From Arenimonas oryziterrae DSM 21050 = YC6267 (GTDB lineage Bacteria > Pseudomonadota > Gammaproteobacteria > Xanthomonadales > Xanthomonadaceae), in NCBI RefSeq assembly GCF_000420545.1, contig NZ_ATVD01000003.1, positions 186,001 to 250,000 on the forward strand: a DNA stretch of 64,000 bases, given 5' to 3'. How positions within the stretch are numbered: the stretch's first letter is position 1; every line of letters starts with the position of its first letter. Positions 12,768-20,245 of this stretch are shown one piece after another. The position numbers and the translations under genes were made by a program. The notes beneath the pieces are model-generated. The model saw only the letters and a program-made list of their open reading frames with translations. It was not told where the DNA came from and searched no databases.

Positions 12768-13382
12768 ATGACTGATTTTTCGGGGCATCCGGTCGTCGAC
12801 TGGCTGGGGCCGCAGTTCGCGCGTCTGCATCCCTTGCTGCAGACCCTGCATCGCGAGGGCGGCGTGTTGTCGGGGCCGGTCGTGATCGCGTTCGGTACCG
12901 GCCTCGCGGGTGTAATCGGGCGACGGCTTGCGCGCCGCCTCGGCATTCCCGATCGCGCCGGCGCACATACCTTGCGTGTCGATATCAGCCACGATCCCGG
13001 CAATCTGTACTGGGACCGTTGTTTTGACGCGGGCACACGCATGGCCTCGGTGTTCGTGCCGTTCGGCACCTGGCCCGACGGTGGCTGGCGCGAACGCACC
13101 GGCCCGGTGGAATTGTGGCTGGGCGTGGATATCGACGACGGCGGCTGGACCTGGCGCCTGCGCGGCGCGCGTGCCTTCGGTTTGCCGCTGCCGCGCTGGC
13201 TGTTGCCGCGTTCGCAAGCCGGCAAGCGCATCGTCGACGGGCGCTATCGCTTTTTTGTTTCTTTCGCGTTGCCCGGCCTGGGCACGGTGCTCTCGTATGG
13301 CGGCGATCTGTTGCCGCTCGCGGCCGCGAGCTCAGGCGATGAGTTTTTCCGCGCGCAGCCAGGCGATGGTGTCGGCCAGTAG
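12768..13382 (+). CDS. DUF4166 domain protein
   Basis: A 204-residue protein matching the DUF4166 type: FARLHPLLQTLHREGGVLSG at the N-terminus, the central GTWPDGGWRERTGPVELWLG and the late FALPGLGTVLSYGGDL. In other bacteria DUF4166 is often fused to or beside NAD(P)-dependent epimerase/reductase domains, and here the neighbour is an epimerase gene, although on the opposite strand. The last 51 bases overlap that gene, so the final 17 residues are read antisense to it and may be a late extension of the protein. Function unknown. Confidence 0.8.
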   Translation: MTDFSGHPVVDWLGPQFARLHPLLQTLHREGGVLSGPVVIAFGTGLAGVIGRRLARRLGIPDRAGAHTLRVDISHDPGNLYWDRCFDAGTRMASVFVPFGTWPDGGWRERTGPVELWLGVDIDDGGWTWRLRGARAFGLPLPRWLLPRSQAGKRIVDGRYRFFVSFALPGLGTVLSYGGDLLPLAAASSGDEFFRAQPGDGVGQ

Positions 13383-14303
13383 CGCAGGCAGCGCGGTCGC
13401 CCGGTAGTCGAGGTCGCGCATCGCCTTGCCCGAATCCACGCGCAGATCGTGGCAGGTGAACATCGCACCCTCGGGCGTGATGTCCGGCGCTTTTTTCGTG
13501 ATCAGCGACGCGAGGTATTTGCCCTGCGCGAGCAGGCGGATCGCGAACGCCGGCGTCGCCCGCGCCGGCGTCTTGCGGCCCAGCTGGCGGCCAATCTCGG
13601 TGACGAGTTCGAGGAAGCTCGCGTGCTCGCCGCCGAGCAGATAGGCCTCGCCGTATTTGCCGCGCTGCCAGGCGCGCACCTGCGCCTTGGCGATTTCGCG
13701 CACGTCGGCGAACGCGCCCGAGCCCGGCGGTACGCCGGGCAGCTTGTCCGCATCGACCAGACGAATCAGGCGCGACCAGTTGCGCGTGTCGCCCGGACCG
13801 AGGATGTGCGAGGGCTGAAAAATGAGGAAGGGCAGGCCGGATTCGCGCACGGCCTGTTCGGCCAGGAATTTCGTGCGCTCGTAGTTGATCCAGCTGTCGC
13901 CGCCGCGCTGCGGCACGTCCTCGCGCAAGGTGTCATGCACCAGATGCGAATACGCGGAGACACTAGAAGTGTGCAGGAAGCCTTGCACGCCGGCCTCGCG
14001 CGCGGCGGCCAGCAGGTTCTGCGCGCCGCCGACATTCGTGCGCGTCTGCGCGGCGTTGGCCGGACGCCAGGTATTGGTGTCGGCGGCGGTATGGAACACC
14101 GTCTCGACGCCGGCCATCGCCGCGCGCAAAGCAGCGACGTCGGTCACGTCGCCGCGAACCGGTGTGCCGCCGAGCGCGCGGATGTCGGCATCGGCGCGGT
14201 CACGCCGCGACAACGCACGCACGTCGGCGCCAGCCGCGACCAGTTCGCGCAGCAGGTGCTGACCCAGAAATCCGTTGGCGCCAGTAAGCAGAACCGTAGA
14301 CAT
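13332..14303 (-). CDS. NAD-dependent epimerase/dihydroflavonol-reductase-type extended SDR
   Basis: A 323-residue extended short-chain dehydrogenase. The cofactor motif is TGANGFLGQHLL, the active-site serine lies in HTSSVSAYS, and the catalytic YxxxK is YERTK. FQPSHILGPGDTRNWSRL fits the substrate-side loop of the dihydroflavonol-reductase-like group. The substrate cannot be told from sequence. It converges with the DUF4166 gene with a 51-base overlap and diverges from rsmG across a repeat-containing gap. Confidence 0.88.
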   Translation of the reverse strand: MSTVLLTGANGFLGQHLLRELVAAGADVRALSRRDRADADIRALGGTPVRGDVTDVAALRAAMAGVETVFHTAADTNTWRPANAAQTRTNVGGAQNLLAAAREAGVQGFLHTSSVSAYSHLVHDTLREDVPQRGGDSWINYERTKFLAEQAVRESGLPFLIFQPSHILGPGDTRNWSRLIRLVDADKLPGVPPGSGAFADVREIAKAQVRAWQRGKYGEAYLLGGEHASFLELVTEIGRQLGRKTPARATPAFAIRLLAQGKYLASLITKKAPDITPEGAMFTCHDLRVDSGKAMRDLDYRATALPALLADTIAWLRAEKLIA

Positions 14304-14316
14304 TCCCCAGCCTAAC

Positions 14317-14385
14317 GTAGGAGCCAGCTGGCTGGCGACCGCGTCGGACCATCGCTCTTGTGGTCGCCGGCAAGCCGGCTCCTAC
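14317..14385. repeat. REP-like inverted repeat, copy 1
   Basis: Two inverted copies of a GTAGGAGCCRGCTTGCYGGCG-type unit face each other: GTAGGAGCCAGCTGGCTGGC on the left and the reverse complement of GCCGGCAAGCCGGCTCCTAC on the right, separated by about 21 bases. The unit recurs at 60599-60653. It lies between the divergent epimerase and rsmG genes, leaving little room for an rsmG promoter outside the repeat. Confidence 0.8.
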
Positions 14386-14417
14386 CGGGGGACGCGGCGG
14401 TCGTGGACAATGCGTCC

Positions 14418-15056
14418 ATGAATCCGCTCCGTCATCTGCAACCCGAGCTCGAATCGGGGCTCGCCGCGCTCGACCTGCCCCGCACGCTGGCGCCGCGCCT
14501 GCTCGACTACCTCGCCCTGCTCGATCGCTGGAACCAGGCCTACAACCTCACCGCGATCCGCGATCCGCGCGAGATGCTGGTCAAGCACCTGCTCGATTCG
14601 CTGGCCATGCATGCGCATGTGCACGACGAGCGCCTGGCCGATCTGGGCACCGGCCCGGGCCTGCCCGGCATTCCGCTGGCGATCGCCAAACCCGGCCTGC
14701 AGGTTGCCCTGGTCGAGAGCAATGGCAAGAAAGCGCGCTTCCTGCGCGAAGCCGTGCGTCAGCTCGGCCTGGGCAATGCCCGCGTGCTCGAATCGCGTGC
14801 CGAGGCCGTCGCCGAGCCCGGCGCCTTCGATCTGATCACCGCCCGCGCCCTGGATCGTCTGGCCGGCATCCTGGCCGTGGGCGGGCATCTGCTCGCGCCC
14901 CATGGGCGCCTGCTGGCGATGAAAGGCCCGCGCGTGGACGAGGAAGTCGCCGAGTTACCGCCCGGCTGGGCACTGTCGGCGGTCCATACGCTGATCGTGC
15001 CCGGGCTCGATGCCGAGCGTCATCTGGTGGTCATCGCGCGCGAAAGCGCGGCCTGA
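14418..15056 (+). CDS. rsmG: 16S rRNA (guanine-N7)-methyltransferase G
   Basis: A 212-residue SAM-dependent enzyme methylating G527 of 16S rRNA. Recognisable segments are [20 protein letters not shown] with HLLDSL following, the SAM motif [17 protein letters not shown], then [17 protein letters not shown] and [12 protein letters not shown]. The start is the ATG giving the family's usual N-terminus; longer in-frame readings begin inside the REP-like repeat. parA follows after about 110 bases, the classic rsmG-parA-parB order, but no mnmG is present upstream here. Confidence 0.96.
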   Translation: MNPLRHLQPELESGLAALDLPRTLAPRLLDYLALLDRWNQAYNLTAIRDPREMLVKHLLDSLAMHAHVHDERLADLGTGPGLPGIPLAIAKPGLQVALVESNGKKARFLREAVRQLGLGNARVLESRAEAVAEPGAFDLITARALDRLAGILAVGGHLLAPHGRLLAMKGPRVDEEVAELPPGWALSAVHTLIVPGLDAERHLVVIARESAA

Positions 15057-15167
15057 CGCACATCGTGACCCGGGCATCCGCCACCGGAGCGGCCGAACCG
15101 GCATAATTGCCCGCTCGGGGTCCCCGCGGGCGGGTCTGGCCCCGGCCTGCCTGCAAGGAAAGCGTTC

Positions 15168-15947
15168 ATGGGTCGCATCATCGCCATTGCCAACCAGAAA
15201 GGCGGCGTGGGAAAAACCACCACTGCCGTCAACCTCGCCGCCGCGCTGGCCGCGTCGCCGCGCAAGGTGCTGCTGATCGATCTCGATCCGCAGGGCAATG
15301 CCACCATGGCCTCGGGCGTGGACAAACGCGACCTGGAAAACTCGACCTGCGAAGTGCTGCTGCGCGAATGCGACGCCGCCGCCGCGATCGTCACCACGGC
15401 CGAAGGCTACGACCTGCTGCCGGGCAACATCGACCTGACCGCCGCGGAAATCCAGCTCATGGACCAGACCGAGCGCGAGCAGCGGCTGAAAGCCGCGCTG
15501 CTGCCGATCCGCGAGAACTACCACTACATCCTCATCGACTGCCCGCCCTCGCTGTCCCTGCTCACGCTCAATGCGCTGGCGGCGGCCGACGGCGTCATCG
15601 TGCCCATGCAGTGCGAATACTTCGCGCTCGAAGGCCTGTCGGCCCTGGTCAATACCATCGACGCGCTCAAGCAGCGCCTGAATCCGGCGCTGCAGATCGA
15701 AGGCATCGTGCGCACCATGTACGACGTGCGCAACAACCTGGCCAATGCCGTGTCGGGCGAACTGACCACGCATTTCGGCGACAAGGTGTTCCGCTCGATC
15801 ATTCCGCGCAACGTGCGTCTGGCCGAAGCGCCGAGCCACGGCCAAAGCATCGTCGGTTACGACAAGGCCTCGCGCGGCGGCATCGCCTACATGGGCCTGG
15901 CCGGAGAAATCGTGCGTCGCGAGAAGAAACACAAGGAGACCGCGTAA
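15168..15947 (+). CDS. parA: chromosome partitioning ATPase ParA/Soj
   Basis: A 259-residue P-loop ATPase. The deviant Walker A KGGVGKTT occupies residues 11-18, DLDPQGNATMASG follows, and YILIDCPPSLSLLT is the Walker B region. ParA binds DNA non-specifically in the ATP state and drives segregation with ParB. It lacks a long N-terminal HTH, so it is the short chromosomal (Soj) type. Its TAA overlaps the parB start by one base. A possible -10 element (CATAAT near 15103) precedes it. Confidence 0.96.
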   Translation: MGRIIAIANQKGGVGKTTTAVNLAAALAASPRKVLLIDLDPQGNATMASGVDKRDLENSTCEVLLRECDAAAAIVTTAEGYDLLPGNIDLTAAEIQLMDQTEREQRLKAALLPIRENYHYILIDCPPSLSLLTLNALAAADGVIVPMQCEYFALEGLSALVNTIDALKQRLNPALQIEGIVRTMYDVRNNLANAVSGELTTHFGDKVFRSIIPRNVRLAEAPSHGQSIVGYDKASRGGIAYMGLAGEIVRREKKHKETA

Positions 15948-16840
15948 TGGCTGTCAAGAAACGCGGACTGGGTCGCGGGCTGGATGCCCTGCTCGGAACC
16001 AGCAAGGCTGCGGCGGCGGCTACCCCGGAAGAAATCCATAGCGACGCGATGCGCACGCTGGGCATCCATCTCATGCAGCCGGGCAAGTACCAGCCGCGCA
16101 CGGGCATGGACTCGGACCGTCTGGCCGAACTCGCCGAATCGATCAAGGCGCAGGGCGTGATCCAGCCGATCGTCGTGCGCGAGATCGGCAAGGGCAAGTA
16201 CGAAATCATCGCCGGCGAACGCCGCTGGCGCGCGGCGCAGCTCGCCGGCCTGACCGACATCCCGGTCGTGTTGCGCGAAGTCGACGACCGCGCGGTCATC
16301 GCGATGGCGCTGATCGAGAACATCCAGCGCGAAGACCTCAATCCGCTCGAAGAAGCCCTGGCGCTGACCCGCCTCATCGACGAGTTCTCGCTTACGCACC
16401 AGCAGGCCGCCGAAGCCGTCGGCCGGTCGCGCGCGGCGGTGTCGAACCTGTTGCGCCTGCTCGAGCTGCCTGAGGAAATCCGCAAGCTGCTCGAGGAAAA
16501 GAAACTCGAGATGGGCCATGCCCGCGCGCTGCTGACGCTGGCGCCGCAGGCGGCGATTTCCCTGGCCCGCGAAGCGGCCGAACTGGGCCTGTCGGTGCGC
16601 GAAGTCGAACGCCGCGCGCAGCAGTTCGCGCAGGGCAAGATCCCGAGCAAGAAAGCGGTGGCGCCGGTCAAGAAGGCCGATGCCGACATCGCTTCGCTCG
16701 AACGCGAGCTCGGCGAGCGTCTCGGCGCCAAGGTCGCCGTGCAGCACGGTCGCGGCGGACGCGGCAAACTGGTGATCAATTACCACGGTCTGGATGCGCT
16801 CGAAGGCATCCTGGAAAAGATCCGCGGCCGCGCCGACTGA
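15947..16840 (+). CDS. parB: chromosome partitioning protein ParB/Spo0J
   Basis: A 297-residue DNA-binding CTPase. The N-terminus KKRGLGRGLDALLG is typical of chromosomal ParB, followed by PRTGMDSDRLAELAESIKAQ, the ParB core IIAGERRWRAAQLAG with ENIQREDLNPLEEA, and an HTH (QQAAEAVGRSRAAVSNLL). The C-terminal dimerisation segment ends LVINYHGLDALEGILEKI. It loads on parS and spreads along DNA as a clamp. No parS consensus was noticed in this window by eye. Confidence 0.96.
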   Translation: MAVKKRGLGRGLDALLGTSKAAAAATPEEIHSDAMRTLGIHLMQPGKYQPRTGMDSDRLAELAESIKAQGVIQPIVVREIGKGKYEIIAGERRWRAAQLAGLTDIPVVLREVDDRAVIAMALIENIQREDLNPLEEALALTRLIDEFSLTHQQAAEAVGRSRAAVSNLLRLLELPEEIRKLLEEKKLEMGHARALLTLAPQAAISLAREAAELGLSVREVERRAQQFAQGKIPSKKAVAPVKKADADIASLERELGERLGAKVAVQHGRGGRGKLVINYHGLDALEGILEKIRGRAD

Positions 16841-16914
16841 GCGATGGCACGCACTGATCCGACGGCGACACGGTCCCCTGCGTCCGACCGCCGCGAACTG
16901 CATGGAGACGCCGC

Positions 16915-17670
16915 ATGACGGCCGAAGACCCGCATTTGCTTTCGACGCCCGAACTCTCGGTCGTCGTGCCGGTATTCAACGAACGCGACAACGTCGCCCC
17001 CCTGGTCGGGGAGATCGTCGCGGCCTTGCGCGGCAAGCTGCCCTTCGAGATCGTCTACGTCGATGACCAGTCCAAGGACGACACGCTCGCGGTGCTCACC
17101 GGCCTGATGGCCGGCACGCCGGAATTGCGCGTCGTGCAGCACGTCAAACAGAGCGGCCAGAGTACGGCCGTGCGCAACGGCGTCAAAGCCGCGCGCGGCG
17201 CGTGGATCGCCACGCTCGACGGCGACGGCCAGAACGATCCGGCCGACATCCCGAAACTGCTCGAAGCGCGCGAGACGGCCGATAGCGCGATCAAGCTGTT
17301 CGCAGGCTGGCGCGTGAACCGCAAGGACACCGGCTCCAAGCGCTGGGCCTCGAAGATCGCCAACGCGATCCGCTCGCGCCTGTTGCGCGACGAGACGCCC
17401 GACACCGGCTGCGGCATCAAGCTGTTCGAGCGCGCGCTGTTCCTGGACCTGCCCTATTTCGATCACATGCATCGTTACCTGCCGGCCCTGGTCAAACGCG
17501 CGGGCTGGCAATCGGTCAGCGTGCCGGTGAATCACCGCGAGCGCTCGACCGGCGTGTCCAAGTACAACAATCTCGGTCGCGCCTGGGTCGGCCTGGCCGA
17601 TCTGCGCGGCGTGGGCTGGCTGATCAAGCGCAGCAAGGTCACCGCGACGCGGGAAGTCGCCCGCCCATGA
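16915..17670 (+). CDS. family 2 glycosyltransferase, dolichyl-phosphate-mannose-synthase-like
   Basis: A 251-residue GT2 enzyme with no clear membrane helix. It shows SVVVPVFNERDNV at the N-terminus, VDDQSKDDT, the DXD-type DGDGQNDP, and DTGCGIKLF then NHRERSTGVSKYN towards the end, as in DPM1/ArnC-type enzymes that charge a polyprenyl-phosphate carrier with a sugar. The next gene encodes a LAB_N membrane protein and overlaps by four bases, a pairing common in Lysobacterales; a GT39-type acceptor transferase is absent here. Sugar and carrier are unknown. Confidence 0.88.
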   Translation: MTAEDPHLLSTPELSVVVPVFNERDNVAPLVGEIVAALRGKLPFEIVYVDDQSKDDTLAVLTGLMAGTPELRVVQHVKQSGQSTAVRNGVKAARGAWIATLDGDGQNDPADIPKLLEARETADSAIKLFAGWRVNRKDTGSKRWASKIANAIRSRLLRDETPDTGCGIKLFERALFLDLPYFDHMHRYLPALVKRAGWQSVSVPVNHRERSTGVSKYNNLGRAWVGLADLRGVGWLIKRSKVTATREVARP

Positions 17671-17993
17671 ACGAGCAGATCGTCTGGCTCAGCGGCTTCG
17701 GCCTGCACATCACCCTGTGGAAACTGATCGGCCTGGTCGGCGCGCTGATGTTCGGCGGCCGTTGGCTGGTGCAGTTCGTCGCGTCCAAGCGCGCGGGCAA
17801 GCCGGTGATCCCGCGCGCGTTCTGGTACATGAGCGTAGTCGGCAGCCTGATGACGCTGAGCTATTTCGTGTTCTCGTCCAAACAGGACGCGGTCGGCGTG
17901 GTGCAGAACCTGTTCCCGGCCTTCACCGCCCTGTACAGCCTGTACCTGGACATCAAGCACCGCGGCTGGCATCGGGACCGCAACACTCACTGA
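17667..17993 (+). CDS. stand-alone lipid-A-disaccharide-synthase N-terminal-like (LAB_N) membrane protein
   Basis: A 108-residue integral membrane protein with three predicted helices. It matches the LAB_N domain: LWKLIGLVGALMFGGRWLVQ, VIPRAFWYMSVVGSLMTLSY and NLFPAFTALYSLYLDIKHR. The fold is also related to small multidrug/PQ-loop-like carriers, so a lipid-linked sugar flipping role beside the preceding glycosyltransferase is conceivable but unproven. It is coupled to that gene by an ATGA overlap and ends the rsmG-par block. Confidence 0.85.
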   Translation: MNEQIVWLSGFGLHITLWKLIGLVGALMFGGRWLVQFVASKRAGKPVIPRAFWYMSVVGSLMTLSYFVFSSKQDAVGVVQNLFPAFTALYSLYLDIKHRGWHRDRNTH

Positions 17994-18586
17994 CGCCAGC
18001 CAGCGGGAGCGGCGATAGCGGCCGTTACGGCCGTGGGCGGGTCATGTCCATAAGTCCGCCCCGGCCCCGCCTCGCCGCGGCGGCGCCCGCTCGCGCGCAG
18101 CGCCATCCGTGGCAGCTCACGAGCGGCCGTTCCGGCCATCCATGGCCTGCACTTCACCGCCGCGGCGAGGCGGGACCGGGGCTCCAATCAATCATGGATG
18201 GCGCTAGCGCCGGAGCGGGCGGCGAGCCCCGCACGACGGAGTGACCGGGCTGCGAAGGGACCGCTCTTGCACCGAGAGAACTCAAGAAGCCGCAGGCGGC
18301 GTTGCCAACTTATTGTTTTTATTGCTTTTCCACCGTCATGGTCGCACATCACGTGCACGCGCAGCCACCGAAAACGCAGCTAAGTCCTTGACCGGACTAC
18401 TGAATTCCCCGATACTTCGCGGCTCGCTGCGCTCCCGCCCTGCAGGCCCCGGCCCCGGAAACGCGATTCCGGCCCGTTTGGCGCAGCGAGAATTCTTTCC
18501 GTATCGCGTGCGACGCCGCCGAAAGCGGCATTCGCTGGGCCGATTTCACCCGGGCTATGGGTGACAAACAATGATCGAGGTACGCC
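17994..18586. other. long repeat-rich intergenic region upstream of rpmB
   Basis: This is the only stretch over 300 bases without a supported gene. The left part (about 18000-18240) is dominated by GC-rich inverted repeats. The middle (18305-18345) has an unusually AT-rich patch reading TTATTGTTTTTATTGCTTTT. The right part (18410-18560) has no pattern I can assign. Short open frames exist but lack a recognisable start context or family. The rpmB promoter must lie here or further upstream; I could not fix it. Confidence 0.7.
18059..18221. repeat. interlocked long inverted repeats
   Basis: A 25-base arm at 18059-18083 (begins CCCCGGCCCCGCCTCGCC) pairs with 18157-18181 with a single mismatch. 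A second, less perfect pair joins 18084-18108 (contains CGCCCGCTC and AGCGCCATCC) to 18196-18221 (GGATGGCGCT and GAGCGGGCG). The arms occur in the order L1-L2-R1-R2, so the two stems interlock rather than nest. The region sits downstream of the LAB_N gene. Confidence 0.75.
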
Positions 18587-18823
18587 ATGAGCCGTATTTG
18601 CCAGGTTACCGGCAAGAAAATGATGACGGGTAACAACGTCAGTCATGCCAACAACCGCACCCGCCGCACTTTCATCCCCAATATCCATACGCGCCGCTTC
18701 TGGGTGGCCAGCGAAAACCGCTGGATCAAACTGAGCGTCTCGGCCAATGGCCTGCGTACCATCGACAAGAACGGCATCGACACCGTCATCGCTGAGCTTC
18801 GCGCTCGCGGCGAAAAGGTCTAA
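18587..18823 (+). CDS. rpmB: 50S ribosomal protein L28
   Basis: A 78-residue basic protein matching bacterial L28: [20 protein letters not shown] at the N-terminus, then [19 protein letters not shown] and the C-terminal [20 protein letters not shown]. It is a component of the large ribosomal subunit. rpmG follows by 12 bases with an AAGGAG ribosome-binding site, the usual rpmB-rpmG operon, and a strong terminator closes the unit. Confidence 0.98.
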   Translation: MSRICQVTGKKMMTGNNVSHANNRTRRTFIPNIHTRRFWVASENRWIKLSVSANGLRTIDKNGIDTVIAELRARGEKV

Positions 18824-18835
18824 GGAGAATCCACC

Positions 18836-19000
18836 ATGGCATCCAAGCGCGACAAGATTCGCCTGACCTCCTCGGCCGGCACCGGTCATTTCTACACGAC
18901 CGACAAGAACAAGAAGACCACGCCGAACAAGATGGAAATCCTGAAGTACGATCCCGTCGTCCGTAAGCACGTGATGTACAAGGAAGGCAAGATCAAGTGA
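18836..19000 (+). CDS. rpmG: 50S ribosomal protein L33
   Basis: A 54-residue protein reading [20 protein letters not shown], then [20 protein letters not shown] and ending in MYKEGKIK, a clear match to L33. It lacks the CxxC pairs of zinc-binding L33 variants (no cysteine at all), so it is the zinc-independent form. The ribosome-binding site AAGGAG lies 8 bases before the ATG. It is the second gene of the rpmB-rpmG operon. Confidence 0.97.
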   Translation: MASKRDKIRLTSSAGTGHFYTTDKNKKTTPNKMEILKYDPVVRKHVMYKEGKIK

Positions 19001-19047
19001 TCTTCGTCTGACGAAGATCCTGCCGCCGAGGCGGTGATCGAACCATC

Positions 19048-19075
19048 AAAAAGCCCGCCTTTCGGCGGGCTTTTT
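19048..19075. terminator. bidirectional intrinsic terminator
   Basis: AAAAAGCCCGCC, a TTTC loop and GGCGGGCTTTTT form a 9-base-pair-plus stem with an A-run on one side and a T-run on the other. It can end both the rpmB-rpmG transcript and that of the convergent alcohol dehydrogenase gene. Confidence 0.92.
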
Positions 19076-19101
19076 CGTGGCGGGCGGATCGTCGTCGGGG
19101 C

Positions 19102-20151
19102 TCAGGCCCGCAACGAGGCCAGATCGATCACGAAGCGATACTTCACGTCGCTCTTTAGCATGCGCTCGTAGGCGGCATTGATGTCCTGCATGCGGATCAC
19201 CTCGATGTCGGAGGTGATGCCGTGTTCGCCGCAGAAATCGAGCATCTCCTGCGTTTCGGCGATGCCGCCGATCGCTGAACCGGCGACGGATTTGCGGCCG
19301 CCGATGAGCAGCATCGAATTCACGGGCGGATTGAGCGGGCCCAGATAGCCGACCAGCACGATCGTGCCGTCCAGCGCGAGCGTCGGCAGATACGGGTTGA
19401 GATCGTGCGCATAGGGCACGGTGTCGATGATCAGATCGAACTGGCGGGCACTGGCCTTCATCTGCGCGCTGTCGGTGGACAGCACCACGTGGTGCGCGCC
19501 GAGCGCACGCGCATCGGCTTCCTTGTCGGGCGAGCGCGTGAACAGCGTGACTTCCGCACCCAGCGCGCGCGCGAGCTTGAGCGCCATATGTCCGAGGCCG
19601 CCGAGACCGACGACCGCGACCTTGTTGCCATGGCCGATGTTCCACTGGCGCAGCGGCGACCAGGTCGTGATGCCGGCGCACAGCAGCGGCGCCGCACCGG
19701 CGAGATCGAGGCCGTCGGGAATCTTCACGACGAACTTGTCGTTGACCACGATGCGTTCGGAATAGCCGCCGAAGGTCGGCAGGCCGTCGCGCCGGTCGAC
19801 GCCGTTGTAGGTCAGTGTGCTGCCTTTTTCGCAGTACTGCTCCAGGCCGCGGCTGCAGGACGCGCATTGCTGGCAGGAGTCGACCATGCAGCCGACACCG
19901 ACCTGATCGCCGACCGCGAAGCGCGTCACCGCCGTTCCGACCGCCGTTACGCGACCGATGATTTCGTGCCCGGGCACCATCGGAAACTTGCTGTTGCCCC
20001 AGTCGTTGCGCGCCTGATGCAGGTCCGAATGGCAGACACCGCAATACGCGATGTCGATGGTCACGTCATCGGGACGCGGTTCGCGGCGCGCGGCGGTGAA
20101 CGGCACGAGCGGCGTGGTGGCGGATTGGGCGGCGTAGGCGGAGACATGCAT
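19102..20151 (-). CDS. zinc-type NAD(P)-dependent alcohol dehydrogenase, YahK/CAD-like
   Basis: A 349-residue medium-chain dehydrogenase. The catalytic zinc site is CGVCHSDLH with PGHEIIG, the structural zinc cysteines are C-x2-C-x2-C-x7-C in CQQCASCSRGLEQYC, and the cofactor motif is VGLGGLGHMAL. These fit cinnamyl-alcohol-dehydrogenase/YahK-type aldehyde reductases, which usually use NADPH. Substrate is not predictable. The gene stands alone, 94 bases downstream of the MBL-fold lipoprotein gene on the same strand. Confidence 0.93.
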   Translation of the reverse strand: MHVSAYAAQSATTPLVPFTAARREPRPDDVTIDIAYCGVCHSDLHQARNDWGNSKFPMVPGHEIIGRVTAVGTAVTRFAVGDQVGVGCMVDSCQQCASCSRGLEQYCEKGSTLTYNGVDRRDGLPTFGGYSERIVVNDKFVVKIPDGLDLAGAAPLLCAGITTWSPLRQWNIGHGNKVAVVGLGGLGHMALKLARALGAEVTLFTRSPDKEADARALGAHHVVLSTDSAQMKASARQFDLIIDTVPYAHDLNPYLPTLALDGTIVLVGYLGPLNPPVNSMLLIGGRKSVAGSAIGGIAETQEMLDFCGEHGITSDIEVIRMQDINAAYERMLKSDVKYRFVIDLASLRA

Positions 20152-20245
20152 GGCGGCGCTTCCTTATCGTGGCGAGGATCGAGGTCCATCCTCGAACGCG
20201 GCACCCCGATCATAAGTCCACGGGCCGCAATGCACTACGCCGTCC

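Noticed and set aside
14418-16840. Search for a parS site near parAB
   Set aside because: No TGTTTCACGTGAAACA-like palindrome was noticed by eye in this region or elsewhere in the window; parS is presumably nearer the origin.
18198-18564. Short open frames in the gap before rpmB
   Set aside because: They start in repeat-rich or mixed-composition DNA, lack ribosome-binding sites and match no family known to me.
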